A DNA stretch of 64,000 bases from Clostridia bacterium (lineage in GTDB: Bacteria; Bacillota; Clostridia; Christensenellales; Borkfalkiaceae). Both the position numbers and the translations under genes were made by a program. The stretch lies in the NCBI GenBank assembly GCA_017462735.1, contig JAFTQO010000009.1:1-64000 (forward strand), in the 5' to 3' direction. Numbering within the stretch: position 1 is the first letter of the stretch; each line of letters starts with the position of its first letter. The notes under the pieces were generated by a model. That model made no database searches, was not told where the DNA came from, and worked only from the letters and a program-made list of their open reading frames with translations. Below are positions 41,654 to 50,925 of the stretch, in pieces.

Positions 41654-42273
41654 GAGGGAAATTTATCACGTTCGAGGGTTGCGACGGTTGCGGGAAAAGC
41701 ACGCAACTGAAAAAACTCAGCGAGTATTTGACGGCAAACGGCGTCGCGCATATTTTCACGCGAGAACCGGGCGGCGGCAAAATCAGCGAACAAATCCGTG
41801 AGATACTATTAAACGGCAAGAACGGCGAAATGACGGACGAGTGCGAGGCGTTACTCTATGCAGCGGCGCGCGCACAGCACCTGCAAGACAGGGTAGAACC
41901 TGCTTTGGCGGAAGGGAAACTCGTCATTTGCGACAGATATATCCACTCCTCTTATGCTTATCAGGCGTACGCGCGTGGGCTGGGCTTGGATTTTGTCCAA
42001 AAAATCAACGCGTATGCGGAAGAAAAATACTCGCCTGATTTGACGATATTTATCAATTTGAGTCCCAAAGACGCCTTTGCGCGAAAGAAAGGAGCAGATG
42101 AAAACGATAGATTGGAGCAAGCGGGGCTTGCCTTTCACGAAAGGGTGTACGCGGGGTATTTAGCGCTTGCCGAGGCGGATAAAGAGAGAATCGTGACGGT
42201 GGACGGCAAAGGCACGCCCGACGAAATTTTTGCCGAAGTGCTGTCGGCGCTGAAAAAAGCGAATTGCTTATAA
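41650..42273 (+). CDS. tmk: Thymidylate kinase
   Basis: A 207-residue dTMP kinase. P-loop: FEGCDGCGKSTQ (about 8-19). TREPGGGKISEQIRE (about 37-51) is the DRX-type substrate region, and CDRYIHSSYAYQAYARG (about 95-111) contains the catalytic and base-binding residues. ATG at 41650 overlaps the upstream stop; the longer open frame is a shadow of the upstream gene. In B. subtilis tmk leads to holB and ricT; here those are at 15-17 kb. Confidence 0.96.
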   Translation: MRGKFITFEGCDGCGKSTQLKKLSEYLTANGVAHIFTREPGGGKISEQIREILLNGKNGEMTDECEALLYAAARAQHLQDRVEPALAEGKLVICDRYIHSSYAYQAYARGLGLDFVQKINAYAEEKYSPDLTIFINLSPKDAFARKKGADENDRLEQAGLAFHERVYAGYLALAEADKERIVTVDGKGTPDEIFAEVLSALKKANCL

Positions 42274-42286
42274 AAGGAGACGGATT

Positions 42287-42919
42287 TTGGGATTTTGGGA
42301 AGTATTGCTAATCGCTATTGCGCTGTCTATGGACGCGGCGGCGGTGAGCATGAGCAACGGGATGTGCCAAAAGAGGATAAGGTTGCCCCACGCCCTGCTT
42401 ACGGGCGGGCTGTTCGGCGGCTTTCAGGCGGCGATGCCGCTTGCGGGGTACTTTTTGGCTCGGCTCGTGACTTCGGCGTTTATGTCGGCGTTCAATGCCG
42501 TTTCTTCTATCCTGTCCTTTGCGTTGCTTGCCTTTTTAGGCGGGCGGATGATATTCGGCGCGGTTAGGGAAATGTTGGAGGCGAAAAAAGCAAAAGACGG
42601 CGGGCAGGGGCAAGGCGAAAGTTGTCCCGTGCAAGGAGACGTCCCTAGCGTAGGTAAGTTGTTGATGCAAGCCGTAGCGACGTCTATCGACGCGTTTGCC
42701 GTGGGCGTGGCGCTACAAATGGAGGCGATATCGGGCAATTTCCCGCTGGGGATATTCCCGTCGGTGACGGTGATAGGCTGTACGACCCTTCTTATCTGCG
42801 TTGCGGCAAGTTATCTCGGTAAACTGTTGGGTGGGAAATTAGCAGACAAAGCGGAACTTTTCGGCGGGCTGGTACTTGTAGCGATTGGCATAAAACTGCT
42901 GCTCGAGGGCTTATTATAA
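42287..42919 (+). CDS. mntP: MntP family manganese exporter
   Basis: A 210-residue protein with six membrane helices. The two conserved acidic helices are present: LSMDAAAVSMSNGM (about 13-26) and TSIDAFAVGVAL (about 129-140), each with the Asp of the family. A polar loop of about 25 residues (Lys, Gly, Gln) links the halves. MntP exports Mn(II) to prevent toxicity. The start is TTG at 42287 with AAAAGGAG upstream. It follows tmk by 13 bp and ends the transcript at a terminator. No manganese riboswitch is present. Confidence 0.92.
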   Translation: MGFWEVLLIAIALSMDAAAVSMSNGMCQKRIRLPHALLTGGLFGGFQAAMPLAGYFLARLVTSAFMSAFNAVSSILSFALLAFLGGRMIFGAVREMLEAKKAKDGGQGQGESCPVQGDVPSVGKLLMQAVATSIDAFAVGVALQMEAISGNFPLGIFPSVTVIGCTTLLICVAASYLGKLLGGKLADKAELFGGLVLVAIGIKLLLEGLL

Positions 42920-42922
42920 TAG

Positions 42923-42946
42923 AGGACTACTTTGTAGTCCTTTTTT
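42923..42946 (+). terminator. Intrinsic terminator after mntP
   Basis: Stem AGGACTAC / GTAGTCCT, 3-base loop, T6. Confidence 0.88.
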
Positions 42947-42958
42947 CTTTTTTGCCAC

Positions 42959-42987
42959 TTGACACAATCAAGGAAAAGTGATAGAAT
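42959..42987 (+). promoter_or_regulatory. Sigma-A promoter for the secreted esterase locus
   Basis: Exact TTGACA at 42959-42964, 17-bp spacer, TAGAAT at 42982-42987. Confidence 0.82.
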
Positions 42988-43017
42988 AAAAAGGTAATAA
43001 TTTCTTAGAGGTAAAGT

Positions 43018-43143
43018 ATGAAGAAAAGATACGCGTCTATGAAACTTACTATCGAGACGTTTGACGAAAGCGATATCGTGACGGCGTCGCCTTCCTCGTA
43101 CGACGGCACGGGATATATTCCCGATAGCTGGTGGCACGTATAA
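43018..43143 (+). CDS. 41-residue peptide ORF upstream of the esterase
   Basis: An ATG at 43018 with AGAGG 5 bp upstream opens a 41-codon frame, starting MKKRYASMKLTIETFDESD and ending in GTGYIPDSWWHV. There is a good promoter 30 bp upstream, and 12 bp separate its stop from the next ATG, so both are probably made from one mRNA. No signal peptide or membrane helix is seen; the end is rich in Gly, Tyr and Trp. No family recognised. It may be a real small protein or a leader peptide. Confidence 0.6.
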   Translation: MKKRYASMKLTIETFDESDIVTASPSSYDGTGYIPDSWWHV

Positions 43144-43155
43144 GGAGGGGGAAGG

Positions 43156-45981
43156 ATGAAAAAGTTTAGCATAAAGAAACTTTTAGTCGCAACCCTTGCG
43201 GGTGCATGCTGTGCGTGTGTGGGACTTTCGGTGTCGTTACTCAACGACGGTGTAGACACGGCGTCTGCGGCGACGGCGACTAGCGAAACGTCCACGTTTG
43301 AGATAATCGGCGCGTCGGTGCGTAAGATGGCCCCCGACGGTTTGCGTTTTGTCGCGCAAGCGGAAGAGGACGTATTGACGGCCGGTGCCGAATACGGTAT
43401 GGTGCTTATCCCTCAGGATATGGACACGGGTGCGGATTTGACGAAAGATACGGCAAACGCGCTAGTGATTCCCGCAACCGGCGTTTGGTCTGACGAACTT
43501 TGCACGACCTACGGGATAGAGGGCGGTTACAAAGCCTTCTCTTGTGCGTTGATTGCAGAGCAAGTAGAAGGGGAAGGGGTAGCGAGATTTCCGGAAGAAT
43601 TCTACGACAGACCGATTACGGCGGTAGCGTACGTGACGGCAGACGGCGAGACGGTATACACGGAAAAAGTGACGAGAAGTATGTCGTACGTAGCGACGGT
43701 GGAGAGTTTAAAGCCCGAATACGAGACCAACGAATTGATTGAGGGGATTGTATCGAAGGCAACGGTAGAATTTTCCGTCAACGGCGGCGAGGCTTTGACG
43801 AGCACGGCAGCGTACGCGCCTTCCTTAACGATAGGCGGGGTGTCGGCGACGGAATCTTCCTTACTTAGCGTGACGTACACGTCTAACAACGAAAGCGTAG
43901 CCAAAATCGTAGACGGCAAAGTGCAAGCGGTGGCGGACGGCTCGGCGACGATTACGGCAACCGCGACGGCGGGCGGAGAAAAAACTTTTACCGCTACGAC
44001 GGAAATCAGCGTAAACATTGCTAGAAATACCGTGACAGTAGCCAGCAACATCGCGGCGGCAGGTACCGTCTCTGGGACGGACGATTACGAACAGGGCAAG
44101 AGCGCGACGGTAACGGCTACGACGATTAACGACGACTATTATTTCCTCGGCTGGTACGAAGGGGACAATAAAGTCAGCGACTCGGCGACTTACACCTTTA
44201 CGGTGACGGCGGATATTACGCTTACGGCAAAATGGAGCGCTATCATCGGCATGGATACCGAATATTGGGGGATTGGCAATACGCAGACGACCAGTATCTC
44301 TAATGGGACGCTTACCTTTACCGAGACGGCAGACGGCGATAGCGTTTATACCAAGTCTTCCTACACCAACTTTATTTTGCAATACGACGTCAGCGGGTTG
44401 CGTGCGGATAATTTCGGCTGGTTCGGCGTATGTTATGGCGCGACGGTAACCGCCCCTGTTTATCATCACAACACTAACAACTTCGTACATTTCCAAAAAG
44501 AAGGCTGGAATGCAATCTATTGGTACACGGACGATAAGTCGGTGTTGAACGAAAACAACGTGCCTGTGTACTTGGCGGGCACAGCGATTAGCGAAAAATT
44601 GTTGACGGACGACAGCGTTAACGTGAAAGCGGTGGTAAGCGGCGGCGTAGCCGTATTTACGTTAACTTTTGCGGACGGAACGACGGTTTCCTCGCAAGAA
44701 ATCCCTTGTCAAAAGGGTATGACGACGACGGGCTACGTGGCAATTCCTGCCACAATAAGCAGTACGTATACGGTAGAAAACTTGCAAATTATCGACCTTG
44801 ACGGGCGTGATTTCAACCCCGCACCTACGGAGGTAAACGCGGCGATGAAGGACTTGAAAGAGGCGGGTCAAGTGAAAATTAACGGGCGTACCCATTTTGA
44901 TGAAAACAACGCCTTAGTACTTAGAAACTCGGCTTCGGGCTTTGAGGTCTACACCACCTCTTCCAAACTGTCTATGAGCGCTTCGGCTTCTACTCTTATT
45001 GGAGCCGTACCGGAAGAAAATTTCACAGGCGAATTTATGAAGATTAAGGTTTGGGTAGACGGTGTGGAAAAGGTGATTGACCTGACCTCTTTGACGACGA
45101 TCCCGACTGAGGTTGTCCTTGCTGAAAATATGCAGGCAGGGGTGCAACATCATATCAAAGTTGCGAAGATGAACGAGGCGTACGTGGTGTATTCGACGGC
45201 AAATAGCAATCTCTTCGTTCACGATCTGACCTGCCTTTCGGACGGTGCGATTATGCAAGCTCCTGCGGTGAGCAGTTTGAAGTTGGAGGTATACGGCGAC
45301 TCGATTACCTGCGGCTACGGCGCGCTTGGAAACGTAACGGATAATCCTGGGGCGTTTAGGACGGAAGAAGAGGACGCGACGGTTACGTATGCCTATAAGA
45401 CGGCACAGGCACTTGGCGCGGATATCAACGTGATTGCCCACCAAGGTTGGGCGATAGGACAATCGCGCTGGACGGAGGACACCACCAAACCTTTGACTTT
45501 GCCTGCCATCTACGATAAAGTCACGGACGCGCATGATGTTGCATGGGATTTCACTTCCTACACTCCTGATATTGTGATTATCAATTTGGGTACTAACGAT
45601 AAGGTGTACGATGCAACCGTTTCTGCCACGGATATCAATTATACCAACTATTGCTGGCAATACCTTGCCTTTATCCATGCTTTGCACGCTAAGTATCCTA
45701 ACGCGAAATTTGCCCTTTGTTACGGGATGATGAACCCTGCGGGTGATGCGATGGAAACGGCGGTAAAGGAATGGTTGACGGCGGCGTGCCGTGATGGTAT
45801 TTATGATACACAGAAAAGTGTTTGGGTGTACGAATCTATCGCTAACGTCATTGCGGTTGACTTAACGGGCGCGGATGGGATGTATATGTCGGGCGGTGGC
45901 GCGCATCCCAGCGCGGCGGAACACACGAAAGCGGCGACTAATTTGCAGACAGCCCTTCAAGCGGCAGGCTGGGTATCCTAA
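43156..45981 (+). CDS. Large secreted SGNH esterase, CE2-like
   Basis: A 941-residue protein. A signal peptide (KKFSIKKLLVATLAGACCAC, cleavage near ASAATA at about 38) leads to an N-terminal domain (about 45-190). Next come a BIG2-like Ig repeat (about 195-290, with SNNESVAKIVDGKVQAVADG) and an InlB-like repeat (about 300-360, GWYEGDN). A beta-rich region (about 365-700) precedes a C-terminal SGNH hydrolase. The catalytic Ser is in YGDSITCGYG (about 713-722), block III in NLGTND (about 810-815), and the His in GGGAHPSAAEH (about 912-922). The EVYGDSITCGYG motif fits carbohydrate esterase family 2, which deacetylates polysaccharides. No LPXTG anchor. GGAGGGG upstream. Confidence 0.85.
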   Translation: MKKFSIKKLLVATLAGACCACVGLSVSLLNDGVDTASAATATSETSTFEIIGASVRKMAPDGLRFVAQAEEDVLTAGAEYGMVLIPQDMDTGADLTKDTANALVIPATGVWSDELCTTYGIEGGYKAFSCALIAEQVEGEGVARFPEEFYDRPITAVAYVTADGETVYTEKVTRSMSYVATVESLKPEYETNELIEGIVSKATVEFSVNGGEALTSTAAYAPSLTIGGVSATESSLLSVTYTSNNESVAKIVDGKVQAVADGSATITATATAGGEKTFTATTEISVNIARNTVTVASNIAAAGTVSGTDDYEQGKSATVTATTINDDYYFLGWYEGDNKVSDSATYTFTVTADITLTAKWSAIIGMDTEYWGIGNTQTTSISNGTLTFTETADGDSVYTKSSYTNFILQYDVSGLRADNFGWFGVCYGATVTAPVYHHNTNNFVHFQKEGWNAIYWYTDDKSVLNENNVPVYLAGTAISEKLLTDDSVNVKAVVSGGVAVFTLTFADGTTVSSQEIPCQKGMTTTGYVAIPATISSTYTVENLQIIDLDGRDFNPAPTEVNAAMKDLKEAGQVKINGRTHFDENNALVLRNSASGFEVYTTSSKLSMSASASTLIGAVPEENFTGEFMKIKVWVDGVEKVIDLTSLTTIPTEVVLAENMQAGVQHHIKVAKMNEAYVVYSTANSNLFVHDLTCLSDGAIMQAPAVSSLKLEVYGDSITCGYGALGNVTDNPGAFRTEEEDATVTYAYKTAQALGADINVIAHQGWAIGQSRWTEDTTKPLTLPAIYDKVTDAHDVAWDFTSYTPDIVIINLGTNDKVYDATVSATDINYTNYCWQYLAFIHALHAKYPNAKFALCYGMMNPAGDAMETAVKEWLTAACRDGIYDTQKSVWVYESIANVIAVDLTGADGMYMSGGGAHPSAAEHTKAATNLQTALQAAGWVS

Positions 45982-45993
45982 TCTCTAACTAAT

Positions 45994-46029
45994 AAAAAGC
46001 CTTTGGCGGTTTTAGCCAAGGGCTTTTTT
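45994..46029 (+). terminator. Intrinsic terminator after the esterase
   Basis: Stem AAAAGCCTTTGGC / GCCAAGGGCTTTT (one wobble), T6. Confidence 0.85.
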
Positions 46030-46073
46030 GTTTGCGTCTTGCAACTTTTTCTACGTAAAATTTTATTAGGTTA

Positions 46074-46102
46074 TTGATTTTTTGGCGCGCGCGTAGTATA
46101 AT
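46074..46102 (+). promoter_or_regulatory. Sigma-A promoter for lemA-DUF2207
   Basis: TTGATT at 46074-46079, 17-bp spacer, exact TATAAT at 46097-46102. Confidence 0.82.
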
Positions 46103-46137
46103 GGTCGTACGAAAACTATATAGGAGCGTAAAAAATT

Positions 46138-46725
46138 ATGGAATGGTGGGGCATTTTATTGATTGTCCTCGGCGCACTTATCGTCGTGGCGATCATTAGC
46201 ATCATTGCTTGGTGGATATCGACGCGCAACGCGTTTGTTCGCTTAAAGCATAAAGTGGAAGAGGCGTGGGCGACCATCGACGTATATTTAAAAAAGCGGT
46301 TTGACCTTATCCCCAACCTCGTAGAGACGGTAAAGGGATTTGCGAAGCACGAAAGCGAGACGTTGAAAGAGGTGGTTGCGGCAAGAAACATTGCGGCGGG
46401 CGCTAAAACGCCCGAAGAAAAGATGCAGGCGGCGGGTGCGTTGACGAGTTCCTTAAAGACCTTCTTTAACGTCGTACAAGAAAGTTATCCGCAGTTGCAG
46501 GCAAACAGCAATTTCCTTGATTTACAAAACCAACTGAAAAATTTGGAAGGGCAACTGGAAAGCGCGCGCAGATACTATAACGGTCAGGTAAAAGCGTTTA
46601 ATACCAAGCGTGAACTTTTCCCTGCTTGTCTTGTCGTCAAAGGACTTGGCGAAGAATACTTAAAGAAGCCGTATTTTGAGATTGAAGACGCTGAGGAGCG
46701 TCAAAACGTAAAAGTTTCTTTCTAA
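46138..46725 (+). CDS. lemA: LemA family protein
   Basis: A 195-residue protein with one N-terminal membrane helix (about 5-28) and a helical bundle. Family motifs: NAFVRLKHKVEEAWATIDVYLKKR in part (about 31-54), RFDLIPNLVETVKGF (about 54-68) and the C-terminal RRYYNGQVKAFN near 145-156. LemA proteins are envelope proteins of unclear role, often paired with DUF2207 or Htpx-like proteins. It lies 2 bp from the DUF2207 gene. Confidence 0.93.
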   Translation: MEWWGILLIVLGALIVVAIISIIAWWISTRNAFVRLKHKVEEAWATIDVYLKKRFDLIPNLVETVKGFAKHESETLKEVVAARNIAAGAKTPEEKMQAAGALTSSLKTFFNVVQESYPQLQANSNFLDLQNQLKNLEGQLESARRYYNGQVKAFNTKRELFPACLVVKGLGEEYLKKPYFEIEDAEERQNVKVSF

Positions 46726-46727
46726 AG

Positions 46728-48677
46728 ATGAAAAAGATTGTAACGAAAATCGCCCTTTGTCTATCGGCGGTTGTCCTTTGCCTATTGACGGCGTTCGGGC
46801 TGACGGGCGGGGCTGAAAAGCAAGAAGAAAGGATTACCGCGGCTTTGTCCGCCAACACGTCGGCGCCTTACGCTATCAACCGTTTGGTGGTCAACGCCGA
46901 GGTCACGGAAGATAGAAAAATTATCGTCGTGGAAGAGTTGGACGTGGAGGTGTTCCGCGTCGGCAGTCAAAAGATCTTTTATAAGTCCTTGCCTATAGAA
47001 GGGGACAGATTTTACGACGTTTGGGCAAAGGGAATCAACAACCCCGATTTTTCCTACGAGGTGGCAGATAACCCCGACGTGGACGGCTTTTTAGACGTCA
47101 ACTGCAAAGGCGGCGTTGAAGTAGGGGCAAAACTCACCTATCAATTCGGCTATACGCTGATGATGTCGGGCGAAGATGTGGAGAATGGGATGATCGTCGA
47201 TTTCGTCGGCGCGGGTTGTCCCGTGCCTATCCGTAACGTGACGGTCAACGTGAAGTTCCCTGCGCGTTTAGCCGAGTTGCCTAAGATTTATTGCTCGGCA
47301 TACGGCGAAGAAAGGAACGACTACGTCGAAGAAATTATTGTCGACGAAGACACCTTGACGCTGAAAGCGTCGGTGTTGCCTTTGTCTTACAACGAAACCT
47401 TTGGGGAGAGTATGGCGGCGGCAATTTCCGTCCAATTCGTGTTAGAAGAGGGTGGGTTGCAGTCCTATTTCGCCTCTCTTTGGTCGGGGCCTGCGTTGTG
47501 GCTGACGATAGGGCTTTCGCTATTGCCTATCGTCGTAGGCGTTTTGTGTTTTGTGTTTGTCCGCAAGCGGAGGGAAATCGTCACGGTAGTCAATTTGTCT
47601 GCTCCCGATAAGATGGATCCGCTGGAAATGGGCGCGTTGCTCGACGGGCGGGTAGACAACGAGGACGTGTCGTCTATGCTCTATTATTTTGCCGAGGGCG
47701 GGTATCTCAACCTCTCCTTTGACAACGCGGACGACCCGAAAATCATCAAGGTCAAAGATTTGCCTGACGACGTACCTGCCTATCAAAAAATCCTGTTTAA
47801 CGGGTTATTTGAGAGCGGGAACGAGGTATTCGTATCCCAGTTGAAAGATAAGTATTATCAGCACGTAGAAAAGGCAAAAGTGCTGATTTCGCCCAAGACG
47901 GAAATCAAGAAACGGTACGAGAAAAAATCGGTGCTGGCAACGATTGGTTGTGCGGTGTTTGCGCTGTTAGGGGTAGGGCTGATTCCTTTTATCGTCGCCA
48001 AGGCGTTTATCCACCACACCTATACTTATTTTCCCGGGCTTTCTCTGCTCTTTACCGCCGCGTTCGCCGTGGGTAGTGCGATTTGTTTGTACGCCGCGGA
48101 AGAGTTGCGTTTTAAAGGCAAAGGCAGGGCGAGAAAAGCGCTGATAGCGGTGGCGGTGGCGCTCTCCCTCGTCGGCTGGCTTGTGGGGACGATGGTGCCT
48201 TCGCACGTAGTCTCTCATCTTGAAAAGGGGATTATGTATCTTGCCGCCTACGTTTGCGTTTGGCTGGGCGCATTGTGCTTAACCCGTACGCAGACGTATT
48301 GCGAGACGCTGGGCGAAATCCTTGGATTTAAAGAATTTATCGTCGTCACGGAAGAGGATAAAATCAAGTTTATGTTGGAGGAAAACCCTAATACCTATTA
48401 CCATATCCTGCCTTACGCGCAGGTGCTTGGCGTAACGGACGAGTGGGAGGAAAAGTTTAAAGATTTGACCTTAGAGCCTCCTTCTTGGTGCGTGGGTAAT
48501 ACGGACGTTACGTTCTTCGATTATTATATCTTAACAAGGTCTATGCGGATGATGTCCTATGCGATGTATTCTCGCCCGCAGGTATCGGGAGGTAGCGTCG
48601 GCAGAAGCGGCGGCGGAGGCAGTTTTGGCGGATTCTCAGGCGGCGGTCACGGCGGTGGCGGCTTTGGGATGAGATAG
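46728..48677 (+). CDS. DUF2207 membrane protein with Gly-rich tail
   Basis: A 649-residue membrane protein. A signal or anchor helix (about 5-24) is followed by an external beta domain (about 45-240, DUF2207: VNAEVTEDRKIIVVEELDV). Membrane segments at about 252-275, 395-415, 430-450 and 465-520 frame cytosolic parts. The C-terminus is a Gly/Ser run (about 625-645, GGGSFGGFSGGGHGGGGFG), typical of this family. Function unknown; a transport or signalling role with LemA is often suggested from co-occurrence. Its Shine-Dalgarno lies in the end of lemA (GAGGAG), so the two are coupled. Confidence 0.88.
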   Translation: MKKIVTKIALCLSAVVLCLLTAFGLTGGAEKQEERITAALSANTSAPYAINRLVVNAEVTEDRKIIVVEELDVEVFRVGSQKIFYKSLPIEGDRFYDVWAKGINNPDFSYEVADNPDVDGFLDVNCKGGVEVGAKLTYQFGYTLMMSGEDVENGMIVDFVGAGCPVPIRNVTVNVKFPARLAELPKIYCSAYGEERNDYVEEIIVDEDTLTLKASVLPLSYNETFGESMAAAISVQFVLEEGGLQSYFASLWSGPALWLTIGLSLLPIVVGVLCFVFVRKRREIVTVVNLSAPDKMDPLEMGALLDGRVDNEDVSSMLYYFAEGGYLNLSFDNADDPKIIKVKDLPDDVPAYQKILFNGLFESGNEVFVSQLKDKYYQHVEKAKVLISPKTEIKKRYEKKSVLATIGCAVFALLGVGLIPFIVAKAFIHHTYTYFPGLSLLFTAAFAVGSAICLYAAEELRFKGKGRARKALIAVAVALSLVGWLVGTMVPSHVVSHLEKGIMYLAAYVCVWLGALCLTRTQTYCETLGEILGFKEFIVVTEEDKIKFMLEENPNTYYHILPYAQVLGVTDEWEEKFKDLTLEPPSWCVGNTDVTFFDYYILTRSMRMMSYAMYSRPQVSGGSVGRSGGGGSFGGFSGGGHGGGGFGMR

Positions 48678-48700
48678 AAAAAAGACTTGGATACCGTAAG

Positions 48701-48732
48701 AAAAAAGAGGCGATTGCAATCGCCTCTTTTTT
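48701..48732. terminator. Bidirectional terminator
   Basis: Stem AAAAGAGGCGATT / AATCGCCTCTTTT; the DUF2207 and citrate synthase genes converge on it. Confidence 0.9.
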
Positions 48733-48740
48733 ATGATAGT

Positions 48741-50099
48741 TTATTGTCGGTTGTCGATGTCTACGTACCCGTCCTCGTCTTTGACGCAGATATAAGCGGG
48801 ACGGATAATCTTGCCCGCATTTTGGATTTCTTCCAAGCGGTGCGCGCTCCATCCTGCAATCCTTGCCACGGCAAAGATGGGGGTAAACAATTCGTACGGG
48901 AGTCCCAGCATTTTGTAGACCATACCAGAGTAAAAGTCGACGTTGGCGCTGACCCCTTTATAGATTTTACGCTTTTCCGCAATGATAGCGGGGGCAAGTT
49001 TTTCTACCGTTTCGTACAGTTCGTATTCCTTTTGCATCCCTTTTTCTTCCGCCAATTGTTTGGCGTAGGCGCGTAAGATGTCCGCGCGCGGGTCGGAAAG
49101 GGAATAGACCGCGTGCCCCATACCGTAGATGAGCCCCGCTTTGTCAAACGCCTGTTTGTCCAAAAGTTTGGTCAAGTATTCGGCGATGGCGTCCTTGTCC
49201 TCGGTGTTGACGTTGGCTTTCAAGTCGTCGAACATCCTCATCACTTTGACGTTGGCGCCGCCGTGGCGAGGACCTTTGAGAGAGCCGAGCGCTGCCGACA
49301 CAGCCGAGTAGGTATCCGTCCCCGACGAGGTCACGACGTGGGTGGTGAAAGTCGAGTTGTTGCCGCCGCCGTGCTCCGCGTGCAAAACAAGCGCTAAATC
49401 GAGAATTTTTGCTTCCAGCGGGGTAAATTTCCCGTCTTCACGAAGTAGATACAACAGGTTTTCCGCCGTGTTATATTCGGGCTTTGGATAGTGGATAAAC
49501 AGACTGTTATTGTTGTGGTAGTGTTGAAAAGATTGATAACCGTATACGGCAAGCAACGGGAACCTTGCAATCAGTTGCAAGCATTGCCGAAGCACGTTGG
49601 GCAAATCAATATCGTCGGGAGTCTCGTCGTAGGCGTATAAAGCGAGTACGCTACGAGATAAGACGTTCATCATATCTTTGCCGGGCGCTTTTAGAATCAT
49701 ATCTCGCACGAAAGAGGGGGGTAAGGAACGGTATTTAGAGAGTTGAATAGAAAATTCTTGCAATTCCTCTTTATTGGGTAGTTTGGAGAAAAGCAGCAGA
49801 TATACGGTCTCCTCAAAGCCGTAGCGGTTGCCTTCCGTAAACCCTTTTACGAGCGTCCGCACGTCGATACCGCGATAGGACAGTTTTCCCTCGCAGGGGA
49901 TTTCGTTGCCTTGCGCGTCCCGCGTTTTCGATTGGATGTTGGACACCTCCGTCAGCCCTGCGACGACCCCTTTGCCGTCCAGGTCGCGAAGTCCACGCTT
50001 TACCTCGTGTTTAGCGTACATTTCGGGGGTGATCCCGTTCCCTTTTTGGGAAAGTTTAGCAAGTTTTTTGACGTAAGGGGTGATTTCGGAATAATTCAT
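48741..50099 (-). CDS. gltA: Citrate synthase
   Basis: A 452-residue enzyme that joins acetyl-CoA and oxaloacetate. Catalytic residues are seen: HAEHGGGNNSTFTTHVV (His, about 240-256), the GPRHGGAN motif (about 277-284), and YGMGHAVYSLSDPRAD (His and the region before the catalytic Asp, about 322-337). It is a little longer than typical type II enzymes at the N-terminus. GAGGTGAC upstream of the ATG; promoter at 50138-50166. No aconitase or isocitrate dehydrogenase is adjacent, so it may serve glutamate synthesis. Monocistronic. Confidence 0.94.
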   Translation of the reverse strand: MNYSEITPYVKKLAKLSQKGNGITPEMYAKHEVKRGLRDLDGKGVVAGLTEVSNIQSKTRDAQGNEIPCEGKLSYRGIDVRTLVKGFTEGNRYGFEETVYLLLFSKLPNKEELQEFSIQLSKYRSLPPSFVRDMILKAPGKDMMNVLSRSVLALYAYDETPDDIDLPNVLRQCLQLIARFPLLAVYGYQSFQHYHNNNSLFIHYPKPEYNTAENLLYLLREDGKFTPLEAKILDLALVLHAEHGGGNNSTFTTHVVTSSGTDTYSAVSAALGSLKGPRHGGANVKVMRMFDDLKANVNTEDKDAIAEYLTKLLDKQAFDKAGLIYGMGHAVYSLSDPRADILRAYAKQLAEEKGMQKEYELYETVEKLAPAIIAEKRKIYKGVSANVDFYSGMVYKMLGLPYELFTPIFAVARIAGWSAHRLEEIQNAGKIIRPAYICVKDEDGYVDIDNRQ

Positions 50100-50137
50100 A
50101 GCGTTGTCACCTCGAAAAAGATTTTTGTTTAAGCCGT

Positions 50138-50166
50138 ATTATAACACAAAAATATGGAAAAATCAA
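50138..50166 (-). promoter_or_regulatory. Sigma-A promoter for citrate synthase
   Basis: Minus strand: TTGATT, 17-bp spacer, exact TATAAT. Confidence 0.8.
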
Positions 50167-50260
50167 CTCGGTTTCGTGAGGGTTGGATGAGTTTTGTTGC
50201 CGCAAAGGGGGTAGGGCGTGACTTTTTTTGGCGGAAAGACGAAAAAGAAAGGAAAATCTA

Positions 50261-50289
50261 TTGAAAGGAGTCTTTCGGTATGGTATAAT
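50261..50289 (+). promoter_or_regulatory. Sigma-A promoter for flavin reductase-like gene
   Basis: TTGAAA at 50261-50266, 17-bp spacer, exact TATAAT at 50284-50289. Confidence 0.82.
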
Positions 50290-50309
50290 GCAAAAAAAGG
50301 AGGTAACGT

Positions 50310-50870
50310 ATGAAAAGAGAGTTAAAAGCAAGGGCATATATGTATCCTATGCCCGTACTCATTATCGGGACGTACGACGAAAAGGGAATGCCCAATGCGA
50401 TGAACGCCGCGTGGGGGACGGTATGTGATACCGCACAAGTGGCGCTGGTGCTTAGTGCAGGTCATAAGACGGTAAAAAACCTTTTAAAAACAGGGGCGTT
50501 TACCGTCGCAATGGCAGATGAAAAGAACGTATTGCCCGCCGATTACGTAGGCATTGTTTCTGCCAACAGCCTGCCTGATAAACTGGCAAAGACGGGTTGG
50601 AATACTATCAAAAGCGAGAAGGTAAACGCGCCTATCATCGAGGAGTTGCCGCTCGCCTTAGAGTGCAAACTCGTCAGTTACGATACGGACACGGAGATTT
50701 GTATCGGCGAGGTAGTAGGGGTCGTCGCGGAAGAGAGCATTTTGGATGAAAAAGGGAAAGTAGACTTGGGTAAGTTCCACCCGATTTGTTACGATTGCGA
50801 CGGACACGGGTACTACAAACTTGGCGAAAAGGTGGGGCAGGCCTTTGCCGACGGTAAGAAACTCAAATAA
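50310..50870 (+). CDS. Flavin reductase-like FMN-binding protein
   Basis: A 186-residue split-barrel flavoprotein. The family pattern is seen: YPMPVLIIGTYDEKGMPNAM (about 12-31), MNAAWGTVCD, and LSAGHKTVKNLLKTGAFTV (about 48-66) for FMN phosphate binding. The ICYDCDGHGYYKLGE end resembles the short FMN-binding flavoredoxin group in anaerobes. Reaction partner unknown; an electron-transfer or flavin reductase role is inferred. AAAGGAGGT precedes the ATG. Monocistronic, with terminator. Confidence 0.88.
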   Translation: MKRELKARAYMYPMPVLIIGTYDEKGMPNAMNAAWGTVCDTAQVALVLSAGHKTVKNLLKTGAFTVAMADEKNVLPADYVGIVSANSLPDKLAKTGWNTIKSEKVNAPIIEELPLALECKLVSYDTDTEICIGEVVGVVAEESILDEKGKVDLGKFHPICYDCDGHGYYKLGEKVGQAFADGKKLK

Positions 50871-50879
50871 AAAGGCATA

Positions 50880-50916
50880 ATAAAAGCGGTGCGCAAGTTT
50901 TTGCGTACCGCTTTTG
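50880..50916. terminator. Bidirectional terminator
   Basis: Stem AAAAGCGGT.CGCAA / TTGCG.ACCGCTTTT; the two flanking genes converge. Confidence 0.85.
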
Positions 50917-50925
50917 TATCTTGGC

